Origin: Beroe forskalii
Lineage: Eukaryota; Ctenophora; Nuda; Beroida; Beroidae
DNA: 64,000 bases
NCBI GenBank assembly: GCA_011033025.1
Contig: WFMF01000540.1
Coordinates: 1-64,000 of the forward strand
Direction of reading: 5' to 3'
Shown here: positions 21,648 to 33,439 of the stretch, piece after piece
Numbering within the stretch: position 1 is the stretch's first letter
Layout: every line of letters starts with the position of its first letter
Translations under genes and position numbers: made by a program
The notes under the pieces: model-generated
The model's input: only the letters and a program-made list of their open reading frames with translations
What the model was told of the DNA's origin: nothing
The model's database searches: none

Positions 21648-22828
21648 ATAGTACCTACAAAGTATATCACCGATGATTTGAACGTCCAGACATACCAGTA
21701 TACTGTCGAAGAGCAGGTATTGAAATTCAATAATTGGTGCTGTTTGAGTTTACAATTATAATGGAAATAATAGATGTTTTAGTTGGACGTCAGTCAACCT
21801 TATCTTTTGAGCATAATTATACTATTTCGCCGTGCAATCTTAGTCCAAATTCCGATTTTCAAATTGACACAACTGAACCTATATATTCTGTCCAGTTTTT
21901 CTGGTAGCTACGATACCTCCCTATCATTTCTCTAGTCAATAACCGCATTTTGGCCATCGACACCCCGAAGGTACCCCCTTGCCCCCTATAAAGCTATAAG
22001 TATTAATTATATCGAGTCCTCCACTCGTCAGGTCCGGAATGTTAACCATGCGGAGGGTAACCACGGAAGTGCGGGGATCGTGATAAAGTACTCCTTCTCT
22101 CCGATATCGGCAGTGGTGAAGGTGAAGGAGAAGAAACCGATAACAGTCTTCCTAACGAGACTCCTTGGAGTGGTGGGGGGCATCATCAGCACCTCAGGTA
22201 ACTACTGGTAATACGTCATTGAACTTAGTCTTCATTAGTGTGAGCAGCAAGCCTTGCTCTTTACGAAATCCTTGCTCTTTTGAATGATGTAGCTACTTCC
22301 TTTTATAGTTAGACCCATGGCTGAGATGGGTCTTTACGGGACAATACCTTGAACTTGAACCTTGGTGATTAATATCGCCTTCTGTAGTATCAATAATCCT
22401 GAGTCGTTAGTCAAGGTTTGGATTAGTTTTATTTTTCGAGTCAAGGGTTTAGGTTAAGTTAGGGTTATGGTTCAAGTCAAGGATTTGGGGAGATTAAGAA
22501 AGGGTCACTTAAGAGCTGAGGGTAAAATGCTTCATGTTATTTCAGGTCGCCCCCTCTTACCAGTCTATTCTATACTGAAGTCTATTCTATTCTTCAGTGC
22601 CAAATACATTATCTAAATATTTACTCAAGGGAACAGTCATTACACTTACAGCACCCCCTTGCCCTTTATGAAAATCTATTTGCACTGAAGAGTTTACATC
22701 ACAAATTCATAATATTTCAATAGAATCTTATTTCAGGGCTATTGAACCTGATAATAACAGAGTGTTTCCAGTGGATTTGTTGCTGCTTTGCCAAGAAGCA
22801 TACAAACCAGGCTAAGGCGGTATCTTAA
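21648..22828 (+). CDS. ERGIC2: ERGIC2 (Erv41-type) C-terminal exons
   Basis: Three phase-compatible exons (21648-21716, 22032-22197, 22737-22828) encode about 108 residues. They line up with the C-terminus of ERGIC2/Erv41, the cargo-receptor partner that cycles between ER and Golgi: IVPTKYI, then VNHAEGNHGSAGIVIKYSFS (matching the luminal end), then a membrane segment FLTRLLGVVGGIISTSGLLN and a short Cys-rich cytosolic tail ending in KAVS. The acceptors are TTTCAG, CGTCAG and TTTCAG, all followed by GT donors except the last exon. The first two thirds of the protein (N-terminal membrane segment and most of the luminal domain) were not found upstream in this window. They may sit beyond large introns, or this may be a 3' fragment. 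Confidence 0.82.
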
Positions 22829-24674
22829 ACTCCTAAACACAAACAGTAAACACTGTAGGTACTATTCATGGCATATTAGCTAGCCAATGCGTCCTCTGTA
22901 GCATTGAGGGATCAGCCTGCGATTTGACTACCAACCTGCTTTCTAATTGGTCCATGTTAAGACGATATCAGGATCTTTTGGGTTAGCTGATACGTGACCG
23001 ATGATAATTGTTATTTAAATTTTAAATTTTCTTGACCCAGAGCTCAAGTATTTGACTTAAATTAGCTTGTTTTCTAGATCAGAGTGAAGGCTTTTTTCAA
23101 TTTTCATTTCATTAATAATTTTAGCTTGACGTATTATATTACTTTTATTTGCAGTTCAGTTACGCTTTATATTTATTGCATTTCCGTTTATTTTAAATGA
23201 AATTTGGTAGCAGACAGTTTTAATGTTATAGTTTGATAGATAGTTTGAGTGTTGTTAAAGTTTGAATAATTCTATGTTGTAGTTTAATAATAATACACGT
23301 GAAATATATTTACCAGATAAACTTCTTTCATGTTTTGACAGAAACTGGGGGTTCCGGGTTCCTTCACATATACTCACAAATGAGCAATCTCCAATGTTTA
23401 ACCATGCTGCCATTATCCATTGTTAACTGGCCATTTTAATCATTACAATCACACCTGTCACCCAATTTATGGCAACTACGTAACATTTCCTTATTAATCC
23501 TTAGCCCTTTAGTCGCTGATAACACGCATGATACGTAAAATGTGAAGGGTCTCTCATCAAAGCTAGTCACAGAGTGATCATGAGGCGATGGTAATGATCA
23601 CACTGAACAGCAGGGGAAGATTGCACGAAACTTGTGACGATTACACTTCTGCTTATTATGAGCCACATGCAATCTTTAAATAGGTCTTATTATGTTATTC
23701 AATGTCATTGTCTTGTGCATTGCATAATTGATAGCTCTGGTTCGTCAGACAGCCTGGAAACATTAAAAATCATTAAAATTCTGAGGACCAAAAGTTTGTG
23801 AATCATTCATTTTCGTCAAAAATATGTTCGACAAACATCAATTAGTCGCTTCATTAAATCAAGCGATGAATTTAAATTACTTATACCCTTGTTTCTGATA
23901 GTTTTTAGGTGATCTTCACGTGTCCTCCGTTGCTTAATAACATCACTTTTACATGTAATAAATCAGCGTGTGTATTTATTATTACAACTGATGTGTCAGT
24001 CACATGATGATGAGTATTATAATTGTCACGTGACTGTAACATGCACGTTAACACGTTACACATTCAGCATATCGTTAATACGTCCACACAATAGGCTCTA
24101 CAGATGACGTCATTATCATAGCTCAAAGTAGTGAGTTGTTGACGTTGCATCGCCTATTGTTTGAGTGCAGGTATTATTACTTATAGAGTGGAGTAATATA
24201 TTGTGTGAGTTTGCTGAATCATAACACTCTGCACAGACCTCAGATTGTCGTTACATACACACACACCGACTTTTGCAGCAGTTTCAGGTTGTGGTCTCTT
24301 TATTCGGATGTGCTTTTGAGATCTTTTGCCTTTGAGGTGAGTGTTATCTGGGATGGCCATATCTGAGTTGACCATATTTTTGCATGCTATCGTGTATATC
24401 TATTTAATAGGTTGTTTTAAAGATGATCTAGCGTAGAACTTATTTCTAAATTTCAATTCAACTTTTATCTGTTGTAATTTGTGTCTTCAAGGACAGGACA
24501 ATGAACATTTTGATCCAATTCCATAGAACATGTATAATATACCACAATGCTTATGGTATTCAATTTGAACACTGTACAAACTGCCTATAACGACTCGGCA
24601 TTCGGCAGTTTGGCACAGCTCTCAAAGTGAGAATTATATGTAAATTCTCTACATTAACTCATGTTTTCCCGCAG
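22829..24674. other. Intergenic; probable 5' leader of the next gene
   Basis: No coding exon. 24105-24150 (GACGTCATTATCATAGCT) recurs at 54750. An intron ends at 24674 (TTTTCCCGCAG), so the next gene has at least one non-coding 5' exon upstream, possibly ending near 24170 or 24335. Confidence 0.4.
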
Positions 24675-24690
24675 GATCCTTGCCGTTGCG

Positions 24691-25979
24691 ATGCCCAAGC
24701 CCCGCGGAAAGCAGCCTAAAGTTAAACCCACCAAGGAGGACTTGGTGGGGAGCATCACTGAGAAACTGAAGAGGTTGGGGGAGATGGATGACATCGACCA
24801 GGAGTTGGGGGACAGTTTCGGAGTGCTGACTGAAGAGGTGATTTGGAGCTTTAAAATTAGTCAATTTAGATTTGAAATAATCAATTTAGTCTGAACTGGT
24901 TCACCGTAAACATGGCACAAAAAAACCGTAAAATTAGTGACTCTGTGGTGGACTCGCTCGCTTCAATTGAAGCAATAAACTACCTTGAAGTTTATGGGCA
25001 ATTCAATGTTTGGCCGGCTGTTTGATTTGTTTGTCAATGTTTGAATCTGTGTTATTCGTCAGGAAGTTGAGATGTTCCTGATGGATGCGCTCTGGGTTAA
25101 CGAGAGACTGCACGACTACACGGCCACTACGGAGAGTGAGACTATGGAGGACGAGGCTGGCGGGGTCGATAACACCGGTCTTCTGGACATCGAGTGGTCT
25201 GAGGACGAGGATGATCTCACAGGTTTAAAACAGACAATGTTTATATTAGCGGTGTTGTGTTCTCGCACATGTATCATTATGTTCGTGGAATATTGCTTTT
25301 ATTCGGTGATGCGAACTTTTACCCACGATTTTTTATTCCCCTCCCTAGAGTACAGTGTGACCTTTGAAAACACCCCCCCCCCCCGATAGAAATTCGTGGA
25401 AGCGGGCTAGAAATTCAGTATTCACATTCTCTTATTCATGTCCGTTAGAAATAGAAGTGACCTCAAAGCATCGAAACTCGACGCTTTTGAATTGTGCAGG
25501 CTTTTTGAGACCAAAAACTTTGGTATGACGTGAGGGAGTAACTTAAGGACCTACTGACTTGAAACTTCCAATTGAAATGTAGTAGCCTCAACATGGCCTG
25601 AACTGAAAGTTTCATCATCATGTCTGTTCTAAATCCTGGGCCAGGGCAGTTCAAAGCTTTGGGCCATGTCACACGATCCGGCAATTTATAACAAACAAAT
25701 GCGTCCAGTTTAGAATGCGGTACATATTTATGCACTCTTATGCTGCCTCTTACTGTTTCATTGATTCTAGCATCACAATATTTAGTTGTTTCAGGTGCCA
25801 GCTTTGAAGAGAAGATACCCATGCCCAAGTCCACCGACTCCTGCCCACCTCTGCCACCCATAAACTCGTATTCTAAACCACCCAGGAAAGCGTGGGACCT
25901 GCCCGTCCTGAACAGCGAGACACTGAACGAAGTTCAGGTCGGGGTCAAACCGCTGTCACATGAGATTAAGCAGACATGA
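24691..25979 (+). CDS. Uncharacterised three-exon gene, 163-residue acidic protein
   Basis: The exons 24691-24837 (the exon itself starts at 24675 after a CCCGCAG acceptor), 25063-25222 and 25795-25979 join in frame (49 codons, then 160 and 185 bases) to a 163-residue protein ending at TGA 25979. The N-terminus is basic (MPKPRGKQPKVKPTKEDL). A helical, acidic stretch follows, then a strongly acidic patch (LDIEWSEDEDDL, around residue 92-103). The C-terminal third is Pro/Ser/Lys-rich (PPLPPINSYSKPPRKAWDLP). There is no signal peptide or membrane segment. I do not recognise the family. The good splice sites, maintained phase and composition change from the flanks support a real gene. Frames running past each donor are intronic read-through. 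Confidence 0.75.
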
Positions 25980-26353
25980 TATTACTGTGTTGGGGTCATT
26001 TTGCCATAATATGATGTTTGACGCTCAGAGTGACTGTCAAATTCAATAGTACCCATCTTTTTTATACGTTTTTCATAATCATATACTCATATTGGGTTTT
26101 TGAGTCTTGACAAGCAAGCGATCTCGACAAATTAAATTTAGATTAAATTGGTATCGGTTCGAAATAATTGGACATTCGTTTCGACAATGTATTGCAGAAT
26201 TAACATTTTGGCGAGATTTGAGCAGATTGTTTTCGAGAGACAATGTTTTCGATTTACCTGAAAATATTAAAAATTACATTTAAAATATTTGAAATTATAT
26301 TTCTTTTCTATATAAGATGTGTTCTATTTTCGTTACTATCCCAATATCCATTG

Positions 26354-26538
26354 TACCAAACGACCGGTTACCATTTCTCAATAAATCCGGTTTCGGTCGC
26401 TAAAACGTCGGTTAACCGGTTTTTCGGTTTGGTTAACCGACCTATTTCCCTAAACGGTTTATGGCGAAATCAAAATATTCGGTTTACGGTTGGCTGAAAA
26501 CGCCCGGTGTTTCGGTTCGGTTAACCGGTCGTTTCCTA
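26354..26538. mobile_element. 185-bp inverted-repeat element with 8-bp target duplication
   Basis: The flanks repeat ATCCATTG (26346-26353 and 26539-26546). The ends are inverted repeats, TACCAAACGACCGGTTA on the left and the complement of TAGGAAACGACCGGTTAAC on the right. The inside is full of GGTTAACCGGT-type words. An 8-bp duplication with short inverted ends is the pattern of hAT-type non-autonomous elements. Confidence 0.85.
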
Positions 26539-28265
26539 ATCCATTGCTGGTATCTCATTTAAAAGTTTGAATTCGTTTAAAGGAGGGGGTTCCGGTTCTT
26601 TGTCTGACGTCGTCAGGGGGTCTGGCAACGCCTGACAAGGGGTTCTGGCCAATGCGGACGTTTGAGGAAATAAGGGGTGTTTGGCCAATTGCGAACGTCC
26701 ACAATTTGTGAACTGAAATTTTGGTCGACTTGACAGGTATTTAAAACTAGAAAAAGCTGAATTTGGTGCCCAAATTTGATGACTGAAAAGATTTGAGGAA
26801 ACGTACGGACGAGGGATAGGTTTCTGGACTGGGGAGGGATGTGTTTAGAATGACCGAAATTTTGCGGACGTCCTTTATGGATGGCCCGGCCCCAGTAGGC
26901 TAAAATCGGCCCCAGTAGGCTAAAATCGAGCTGAGCTCGATCTCAGATCAGCTCAGAAAACGAACCGCCGCGCGCGTATTAGACGAACGAACGTACGTGC
27001 GCGCAAAGAATATCGCAAATGTGACTCTGCGGATTACAGAGAAGTCCCTCTTATTTTGCAAGCTTTTCGAGTTCTGACCCCTATTTTAAGCTTTTTGCCA
27101 CACTTCCACACTCGAAATCAGTGTGGCAGCCACACTCCGTTATCCGGCCTTACAAACAGTGCGGCAGCCATGGAAGTTATCGATGTTTTATCCGTTGAAA
27201 TGAAACAGTGGCCGAACTTATCATCCTATGACGGGCTAACTCCCCCTTGCCTGAAGATAAAAGAGCATGTGCTTCAGTAATCAGTTGGTTCCTGCTGACC
27301 CTGGTAACCAACCTTTGATCCAGAATAATTATAAAGTCAATCCGCATCAAAATTCAAGTGTTATACAAATTACATTGCATTTACCAAACCTGCATTTATA
27401 AAACGTGAAAATCACGTGTAAATTGTGATCCTAAACAAACACTACTACAGAATTCACTCAGGTTACATGATGGCGATGTTATCAAATGATTTATCCGATA
27501 GTACATATTACATATTGCATTCACGATGTCAAATCCGAATTCAATAAACTCGCCAATTAAACGTCCTATTAGGTACATCTCTTGTAAGAGTGAGGTACAT
27601 CAAAGTAAAATTTCTTATTTCACTCAAACTGAAATTTTATTGTTCTCGACACAATCAATCTATATCATTCTAATAATTTGATGTCGCCAGTATTAGTATA
27701 ATGTAATCAATTATAAGGTTTGCACTTGGTGGGCTTCGTTAGCACTATATGTCAACATGCTTGAATAGGAAGGGAAACATTGATACATTAATACCAAGAC
27801 GCAGTATTGTTTCTTTGTTTATTCATGAATCATATCTGGTATATTGGACCAATACTTCAATCTTGGACAAAATCATTCTGAGGTTTGATGAAAATTTGTC
27901 AAGATAGAATCTCTTAATTTCATGTCATGAGGGACGCTTCCTTTCAGATTGTGTCACCGTTTATTCACATTTCACGCGCTGTGTTTCCTCGAATGCTATA
28001 ATTTACAAAGTAGCTTCATCAAGCTTCAAATCAATTATTATCATCAAGGCACTTATTTCATCAGTTAGCTAAGTAATCATCGATAAATTCAAAATTCGTT
28101 ATGGAAATTCATGCCTCCTTGTGTAATTTATCAACAATTTTGTATTGGCCAGTCACCAATCCTACTTGATGCTTTCACAGTCCAAATCCCGCACATGACT
28201 TAAGTTACATAGCTTCTCCTCAATGGACCATTGATCACGGAGTCACATGAAACCACACTGCTAAC
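26539..28265. other. Mostly empty intergenic stretch
   Basis: A short direct duplication (CCCCAGTAGGCTAAAATCGG twice) is at about 26888-26927. One weak candidate first exon is listed separately at 27170. Otherwise I see nothing. Confidence 0.4.
27170..27280 (+). CDS. Possible first coding exon, product unknown
   Basis: GCAGCCATGG is a near-ideal animal start context. The 36-codon frame (MEVIDVLSVEMKQWPNLSS onward) could end at a donor CA then GTAATC at 27275, which would remove the stop. No downstream partner exon was identified, so this may be chance. Confidence 0.22.
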   Translation: MEVIDVLSVEMKQWPNLSSYDGLTPPCLKIKEHVLQ

Positions 28266-28466
28266 CTAGTTTCTATGAGTGTGCCTGGTGCCATAGTCAC
28301 TCGATGATGCCCCGGAATTCCAACTCTGGGCAGGAAGTCTCTTCCCGTAACTCCGTAACCATGTTGGCAATCCCAGTGTGCTCCCGGCACATTGGTCCTC
28401 CTGGCGACTGGGACCTCCGTGCTGGGGTTTCTGTAGATACATCCCCCGTTTAGTAGTAGTAGCCAT
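28266..28466 (-). CDS. Small uncharacterised protein, 66 residues
   Basis: ATG at 28466 (context GACTATGGCT) opens a 66-codon frame ending at TAG 28266. The protein is basic and rich in Gly, Ser, Gln, Arg and Thr (KRGMYLQKPQ, GLPTWLRSYGKRLPAQSW). It has no membrane segment, and codon choice looks like a real gene more than the overlapping frame at 28235-28474 does. I do not recognise the family. Length alone would not exclude a chance frame in this GC-richer patch. Confidence 0.35.
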   Translation of the reverse strand: MATTTKRGMYLQKPQHGGPSRQEDQCAGSTLGLPTWLRSYGKRLPAQSWNSGASSSDYGTRHTHRN

Positions 28467-29296
28467 AGTCTCATGACGTAGAACTATTGGTATAATAATA
28501 AAATCATCATTTCTACAAGTTGATTAACTTTCCGGGCAACTGTCCCGTGCCCGTTGATATTTCACCTAACTCCGATTTATGTGCAAATAAATACCTCGAT
28601 GTAGGTGCTCTATAGCAAAATGTACCCATACTATAATTAAGATGTCACAATAAGGTGCGTGTGATTGAAGTAAATTAATTCGGTGATTTCAGGTGATCAA
28701 CCACCCGAATTCTGGAGGCAGCCACCTGCTCGAATATAAGATACTAAATACTAATATGTATATTACATACTTTAAGTATCCAGAGATTAATAAGAAGTCC
28801 AATGTTCGAGCTCGCCACGGCGCCACAGTTTAGATTTAATTCATTAAATTGAAAAGCAAGCTTGGAATTGTATTGAAAATGTGCCGAGTGTAAGTGGTTT
28901 TCAACGTACGCAGCATGCAATAATTAATTAACCAATAATTAATTAACCAGTTCGATACTTCAATATAAGGATCACTAGCAAATCACTTGCACGTGTCATG
29001 TGAGACCTGGTAAAATACACCACGTTAAACCGTTCGATTACCACTCGCAAATGATAGAAGAGAGGAGAATTTACTTGGTAATCTCTTAGTTAATTTGTGG
29101 GGAGACCAGGTTTCAAGATGGAGAGAAATTCTTATCTAAGAGGGGCTGTTCGGCAGTTAAGGTTGGCTCAGGTCCAAATATTTGTAAGATGAATTTAAAG
29201 GACAGAAGAAGTTGAAATTTACGCCCGATGTAACATTGCTTTGTTTCTGACATTTGTTTGTAGTTGACGATTCCAACTTTCTACTAGATAGTTGGG

Positions 29297-29603
29297 TCGT
29301 TGATACTACAAACTGGAACTGATGATCGAATCGGGCCGAATCAAGCCGAAACAAGCAGAACAAACGGAAACCACCCCGGGCCGAAGCAACCGAAATCCTC
29401 CCCAAATCAAGCCGAAACAAGCGAATCAACCCGAATCAACCCACACCTCAACCCTAACCCGGATTGATTCGAGTTGATTCACTTGTTTTGAATTGTTTTG
29501 CTTGTTTCGGAAGATCCGCTTGTTTGGGCTCGCTTCGGCTGGTTCGGCTTGATTCGGGGAGGTTTTTGGGAATTCAGTTAGCTCCGGCTTGTAGTATCGA
29601 CGA
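29297..29603. mobile_element. 307-bp palindromic element with 8-bp target duplication
   Basis: TAGTTGGG flanks both sides (29289-29296 and 29604-29611). The ends are inverted (TCGTTGATACTACAAACTGG against the complement TCGTCGATACTACAAGCCGG), and the arms stay complementary almost to the centre through AATCAAGCCGAAACAAGC-type words. The whole element can fold as one hairpin. There is no coding capacity. Confidence 0.87.
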
Positions 29604-29611
29604 TAGTTGGG

Positions 29612-30573
29612 TACAGAAGAAAATGAGACCCATGAAATACTTCGGAGCGAACGCATTACTTTTTGTCAGCAGCTGGTATTAAATTTACTGCAGCATCTCA
29701 ACTATCAAGTCTCAATGTCTCATAGAGATACTTACTATAATCTCAACATCTCGTTGGGATGTAATTATCTCAGCTAGAAATAATATAATTATCTAGCTGC
29801 TGGAAAATATTTAGATTTCACACCGAATAGGTCACGACTTCAGGTACGACTTCAGTGAAACATGATATCACCCTTGTTGGCTAAACGAAAGATTTGCAGC
29901 GTAATAAAATTATCGCTACATGGATGGATCATATTTTACCCCCTTTTCTAGCATGTTGATAGGATATTCTGAAAATATTGTTAGGGCGGAATGTGAGGAT
30001 ATACATTATACATTGTATAATACACTGCTATTTAGGGGGTAAAATTACGCAGTACTGCGATATGCATAAGAAAGTAAGTTTATACAGTACACAAACATTT
30101 CACGAAGCTTGTAATATACACTTATACAGAATTATGTTGAATGTATGCTATACATAGTACATTCATACAGTATGTCAGTATGTGTGGTATGTCAGTATGT
30201 GTGGTAAATGTTTGCTATACACAGTACACTCATAACGTTTGTCAGTAGGGGTGGTAAACTCTACTAAGTGAAGCACAAGTCTCTGGGGATTTGAGGCAAA
30301 TGGATTAATTATCTGACCACTAGTGACCTGTAATATTCTGGTAAGAGTATTACCCACATGTCAATTTGACATGGACCAATCAATGCGCGAGTTGATCGTC
30401 AACTCGCGCGCTGATTGATTTTTTTTGAAAATTAAGGTTCAAAAGCCTTTGGTTTACCTAATACAGCATTCTAAAGGCTACTGACACTTCGTCAAGCATT
30501 ATAATTCAATAAAAAATAAGTCGGCATGAAATTCCTCCAGTTCCATGTCATAAGCTTCTCTATTGATCTGAAG
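29612..30573. other. Intergenic stretch with local repeats
   Basis: Duplicated TATGTCAGTATGTGTGGTA words are at 30172-30250, and a CCAAT-type hairpin is listed at 30373. There is no supported exon. Confidence 0.4.
30373..30420. repeat. CCAATCA / TGATTG hairpin, copy 1
   Basis: GACCAATCAATGCGCGAGTT pairs with AACTCGCGCGCTGATTG around a tiny loop. The upstream flank TTACCCACATG resembles the outer arms of the copies at 48983 and 50077. Confidence 0.7.
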
Positions 30574-31671
30574 TATGGTGGCCGAGGTGGCTAATGGCAT
30601 TTTTTAAGCAATCTTTATTGTAATCAAAGTAAAATCAACCTAAAATCAAACAAAAATAAAAATAAAACCAAAATGAAATGAAAATAGAATGAAAATGAAA
30701 TAAAAATGACATGAAAATTTTAAAAAATCAAAATGAAAATCAACATAAAACCAAAGTATAATAGAAATAAAACCATTTTAAAATGAAAACAAAATGAACA
30801 CGAAATGAAAACGAAATGAAAACGAAATGAAAACGAAATGAAAATGAAAGTAAAATCAAAATAAAAGTAAAATCAAAATAAAATCAAAATAAAACCAGAA
30901 TAAAACCAAAGTAAAACCAAAGTAAAATAAAACCATTTTAAAATGAAAATGAAAATAAAATAAAATGAAAACGAAATGAAAATGAAAGTAAAATCAAAAT
31001 AAAACAAAATAAAAGTAAAACCAAAATTAAATCAAAATAAAATAAAAATAAAACTAAAGTAAAATAAAAAATAAAACCATTTAAAAATTTTTAGTTAAAA
31101 AAAAAAAAAAAAAAACCAAAGTAAAAGTAAATTTAAGAAAAAAAAAAAAAAATGAAAAATTTCGAAAAAATTTTGAAAAAAATCGCTCATGGCCGAGGTG
31201 GCTAATCTAGAATCTACAGCGCGCGCTGTATGAAAATTCGTGCGCAACAAAAGTTATGTTAAAGGAGTCCGCGCTCACTGACCCATATCTCAAGATCCAC
31301 AAATAGTAGAGACATGATCGAGGGTCATGTTCTGTTCATCTAAGACAGGAGTAGGTAATTGGCTATAAAGAGAAGTTCTGATGACGTCATTATGATGTCA
31401 TTATGACGTCATCAACAGCGAAATTTTCTTGCTTGTTTAGCGAAAATAGGTCATCTTTGTGCGCATTTTGACCAGAAGGAATGGAGATAGCTCAGAAATG
31501 TTGAAAAATCGTTAGTTGGAAATTTAAAGAGCTTTCAGAAAATCATACTGATCATTGGGTTATCTCGATTTTTCATCGAGATATACGCGATTTTCTAAGG
31601 CACGGTGAAAAATCGATTTTGAAGTTTTAGAAGAAAACTTAAACGAGTGACATGTCAAAACTTACGACTTA
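30574..31671 (+). mobile_element. Single, truncated foldback arm
   Basis: This begins with the same TATGGTGGCCGAGGTGGC end and the same A-rich minisatellite and downstream sequence as the left arm at 9951, and follows the right-arm version at the details that differ (CTTACGACTTA). Similarity stops abruptly at about 31671, where a retrotransposon fragment begins. The opposite arm is absent from the window. Confidence 0.88.
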
Positions 31672-32390
31672 GTCCAATTCTGCTGCGTAAGCATGTACGA
31701 AGGTCAAAATATGACCTCTGGTAGAAGAGGTGGAGCTAATTGATGCAAATACAAATTATGGTAGGGTGAGGCTAAATGATGGGACAGAAAAATCAGTCTC
31801 ACTGCGGGATCTTGCACCAATAGGTTCAGACAATATTGTTGTCCCAGAACACCATGATCAGACCTCTGATCCTTACCAGTGATAAGTGCTAAAACACCAG
31901 TGTTGGCTATCCAGAAACAAGTGATAAAGCCAGGAGACAATGTTGTACGTGATAGGAATCATATTGTTAATGATAAGTCTTTAGAGATTACTGGTGTAAA
32001 TTCAGGGGATGAAATAGAAATGGGTAATGACCAGAACAACCTTATTGATCAGGAGAGAGGAATTGCTAATGAGGAGAGTGTTTATATTTCGCGTTCTGGT
32101 CGTGTATGCCGTCCAGTGGAACGGTATAATCAAAATTAATAGTTGTATTCTTTCCTGGGGAGATTGTGATATTTGTAACTTATTGAATGATTGAATTTCC
32201 CTATATTGAATTGAATTGACCATGATATATCTAACATCTTAATTGATCCATTGATTCTTGATTGCAATTCCTATTACATTGAGATTATTGTGTGATATCA
32301 TTTATACTATCATCATTGTAACCCATTTCTTTATAGTATGATTAAAGCTATGTCAAAACATATTGTTGTCTCATTCTAAGTCTAGCTCAA
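31672..32390 (+). mobile_element. 3' fragment of an LTR-retrotransposon polyprotein and flank
   Basis: Two abutting frames read like the end of a Pol polyprotein after the integrase. The first includes GRVRLNDGTEKSVSLRDLAP and stops at 31882; the second (31879-32139) ends SGRVCRPVERYNQN. A frame change at about 31880 separates them, so the copy is not intact. The tail after 32139 may be LTR sequence, but no second LTR is visible. Protease, reverse transcriptase and integrase are absent. Confidence 0.6.
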
Positions 32391-32690
32391 GGTGTTAACC
32401 CCAGAATTAAGGAGTTTGTCCCAAAATCAAGGAGTTTGTCCAAGAATCAAGCTGAGTGCCTCCGGATCAAGGAAAATTTGCCACAATGAAGGAGAGTGCC
32501 CCAGGATCAAGGAGATCGTACCAGGATCAAGGAGTTTGTCCCAGCTTCCCAGTATCAATGGGTGTGCCCCAGGATCAAGGGGTGCACCCCAGGATCAAGG
32601 GATAAGTCCTAGGATCAAAGTGTGTCCTTGGATGAAGAACTAAAGAAGTTTATTGTGGGATCAAGGGGTTTGTCCATTTTCGTAAAAAAG
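32391..32690. repeat. Degenerate minisatellite, unit about 20 bp
   Basis: Variants of CCCAGGATCAAGGAGTTTGT repeat about a dozen times. The open frame across it simply reflects the repeat. Confidence 0.85.
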
Positions 32691-33004
32691 TTCAAAAATT
32701 TAAAAAACCCTTGCTGTAGCCCAAAAACAATAATGAATAAAACATAAGGCCCGCCCTATTTTTCCGATTCTTGGGCAAGGTTTTGTTTTCTTTGTTTGTT
32801 TGGGCATCATCCCCACCCATCAAAATAGCCGTTGACTTTTTGAGCATGAAACAATGCGCACAGGCTTTATGTAAGTAGCCGTTTTCTAATGTAATAATCA
32901 ATATATTCCTCATCTCCTGTCTTATCAGTCCTGTCACTTAAATGATCCCCTTCACTCCATGCATGTTTCCAGATCTGACCTATATTTTACCTGTTTGACT
33001 TGAT

Positions 33005-33240
33005 TTGTGGGTCAGTGGTTTAGTGGTGTAGTGGTATCGATTTGGGCACAGGATCTAAAGATCATGAGTTAAAATCCCGGCCAGCACCACTGAGCTAAGG
33101 GTGAGAGATTTATTTTGAGCCTATGCAGCCTTACGGTTCACTCAGCCGAGCGTACAGGAGTACAGGAAACTGTGTGGGAGGGGTAAATAAGGAGCTGCCC
33201 ATTGCAGCGAAGTGTTGGGCAAATAAAGTATGGATTACAC
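33005..33240 (+). mobile_element. tRNA-derived SINE-like unit
   Basis: A tRNA-like head has an A-box-like GTGGTTTAGTGGT and, about 50 bases on, a B-box-like GAGTTAAAATCCC. It is followed by a body that ends near AAATAAAGTATGG. This arrangement is that of a SINE with an RNA polymerase III promoter. No clear target duplication could be assigned, and no second copy is seen in the window. Confidence 0.5.
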
Positions 33241-33439
33241 TTCCTTGACCGTCACTGGCTTGTTTCCTTTGATTCCTGTCAATCTGTCATTGGCTGTACA
33301 GCTGTTGGAATAGAAGTAAAAACCTTTAAAAAGTGATTGCCTGGCTCATGCAAACATCAATTAGCTAATTAGGCTTTTTATAAGCTCTATTGGATAATGA
33401 AGGATTTAAAATTGAATTAATCTCGCAGACAAAAGCCAT

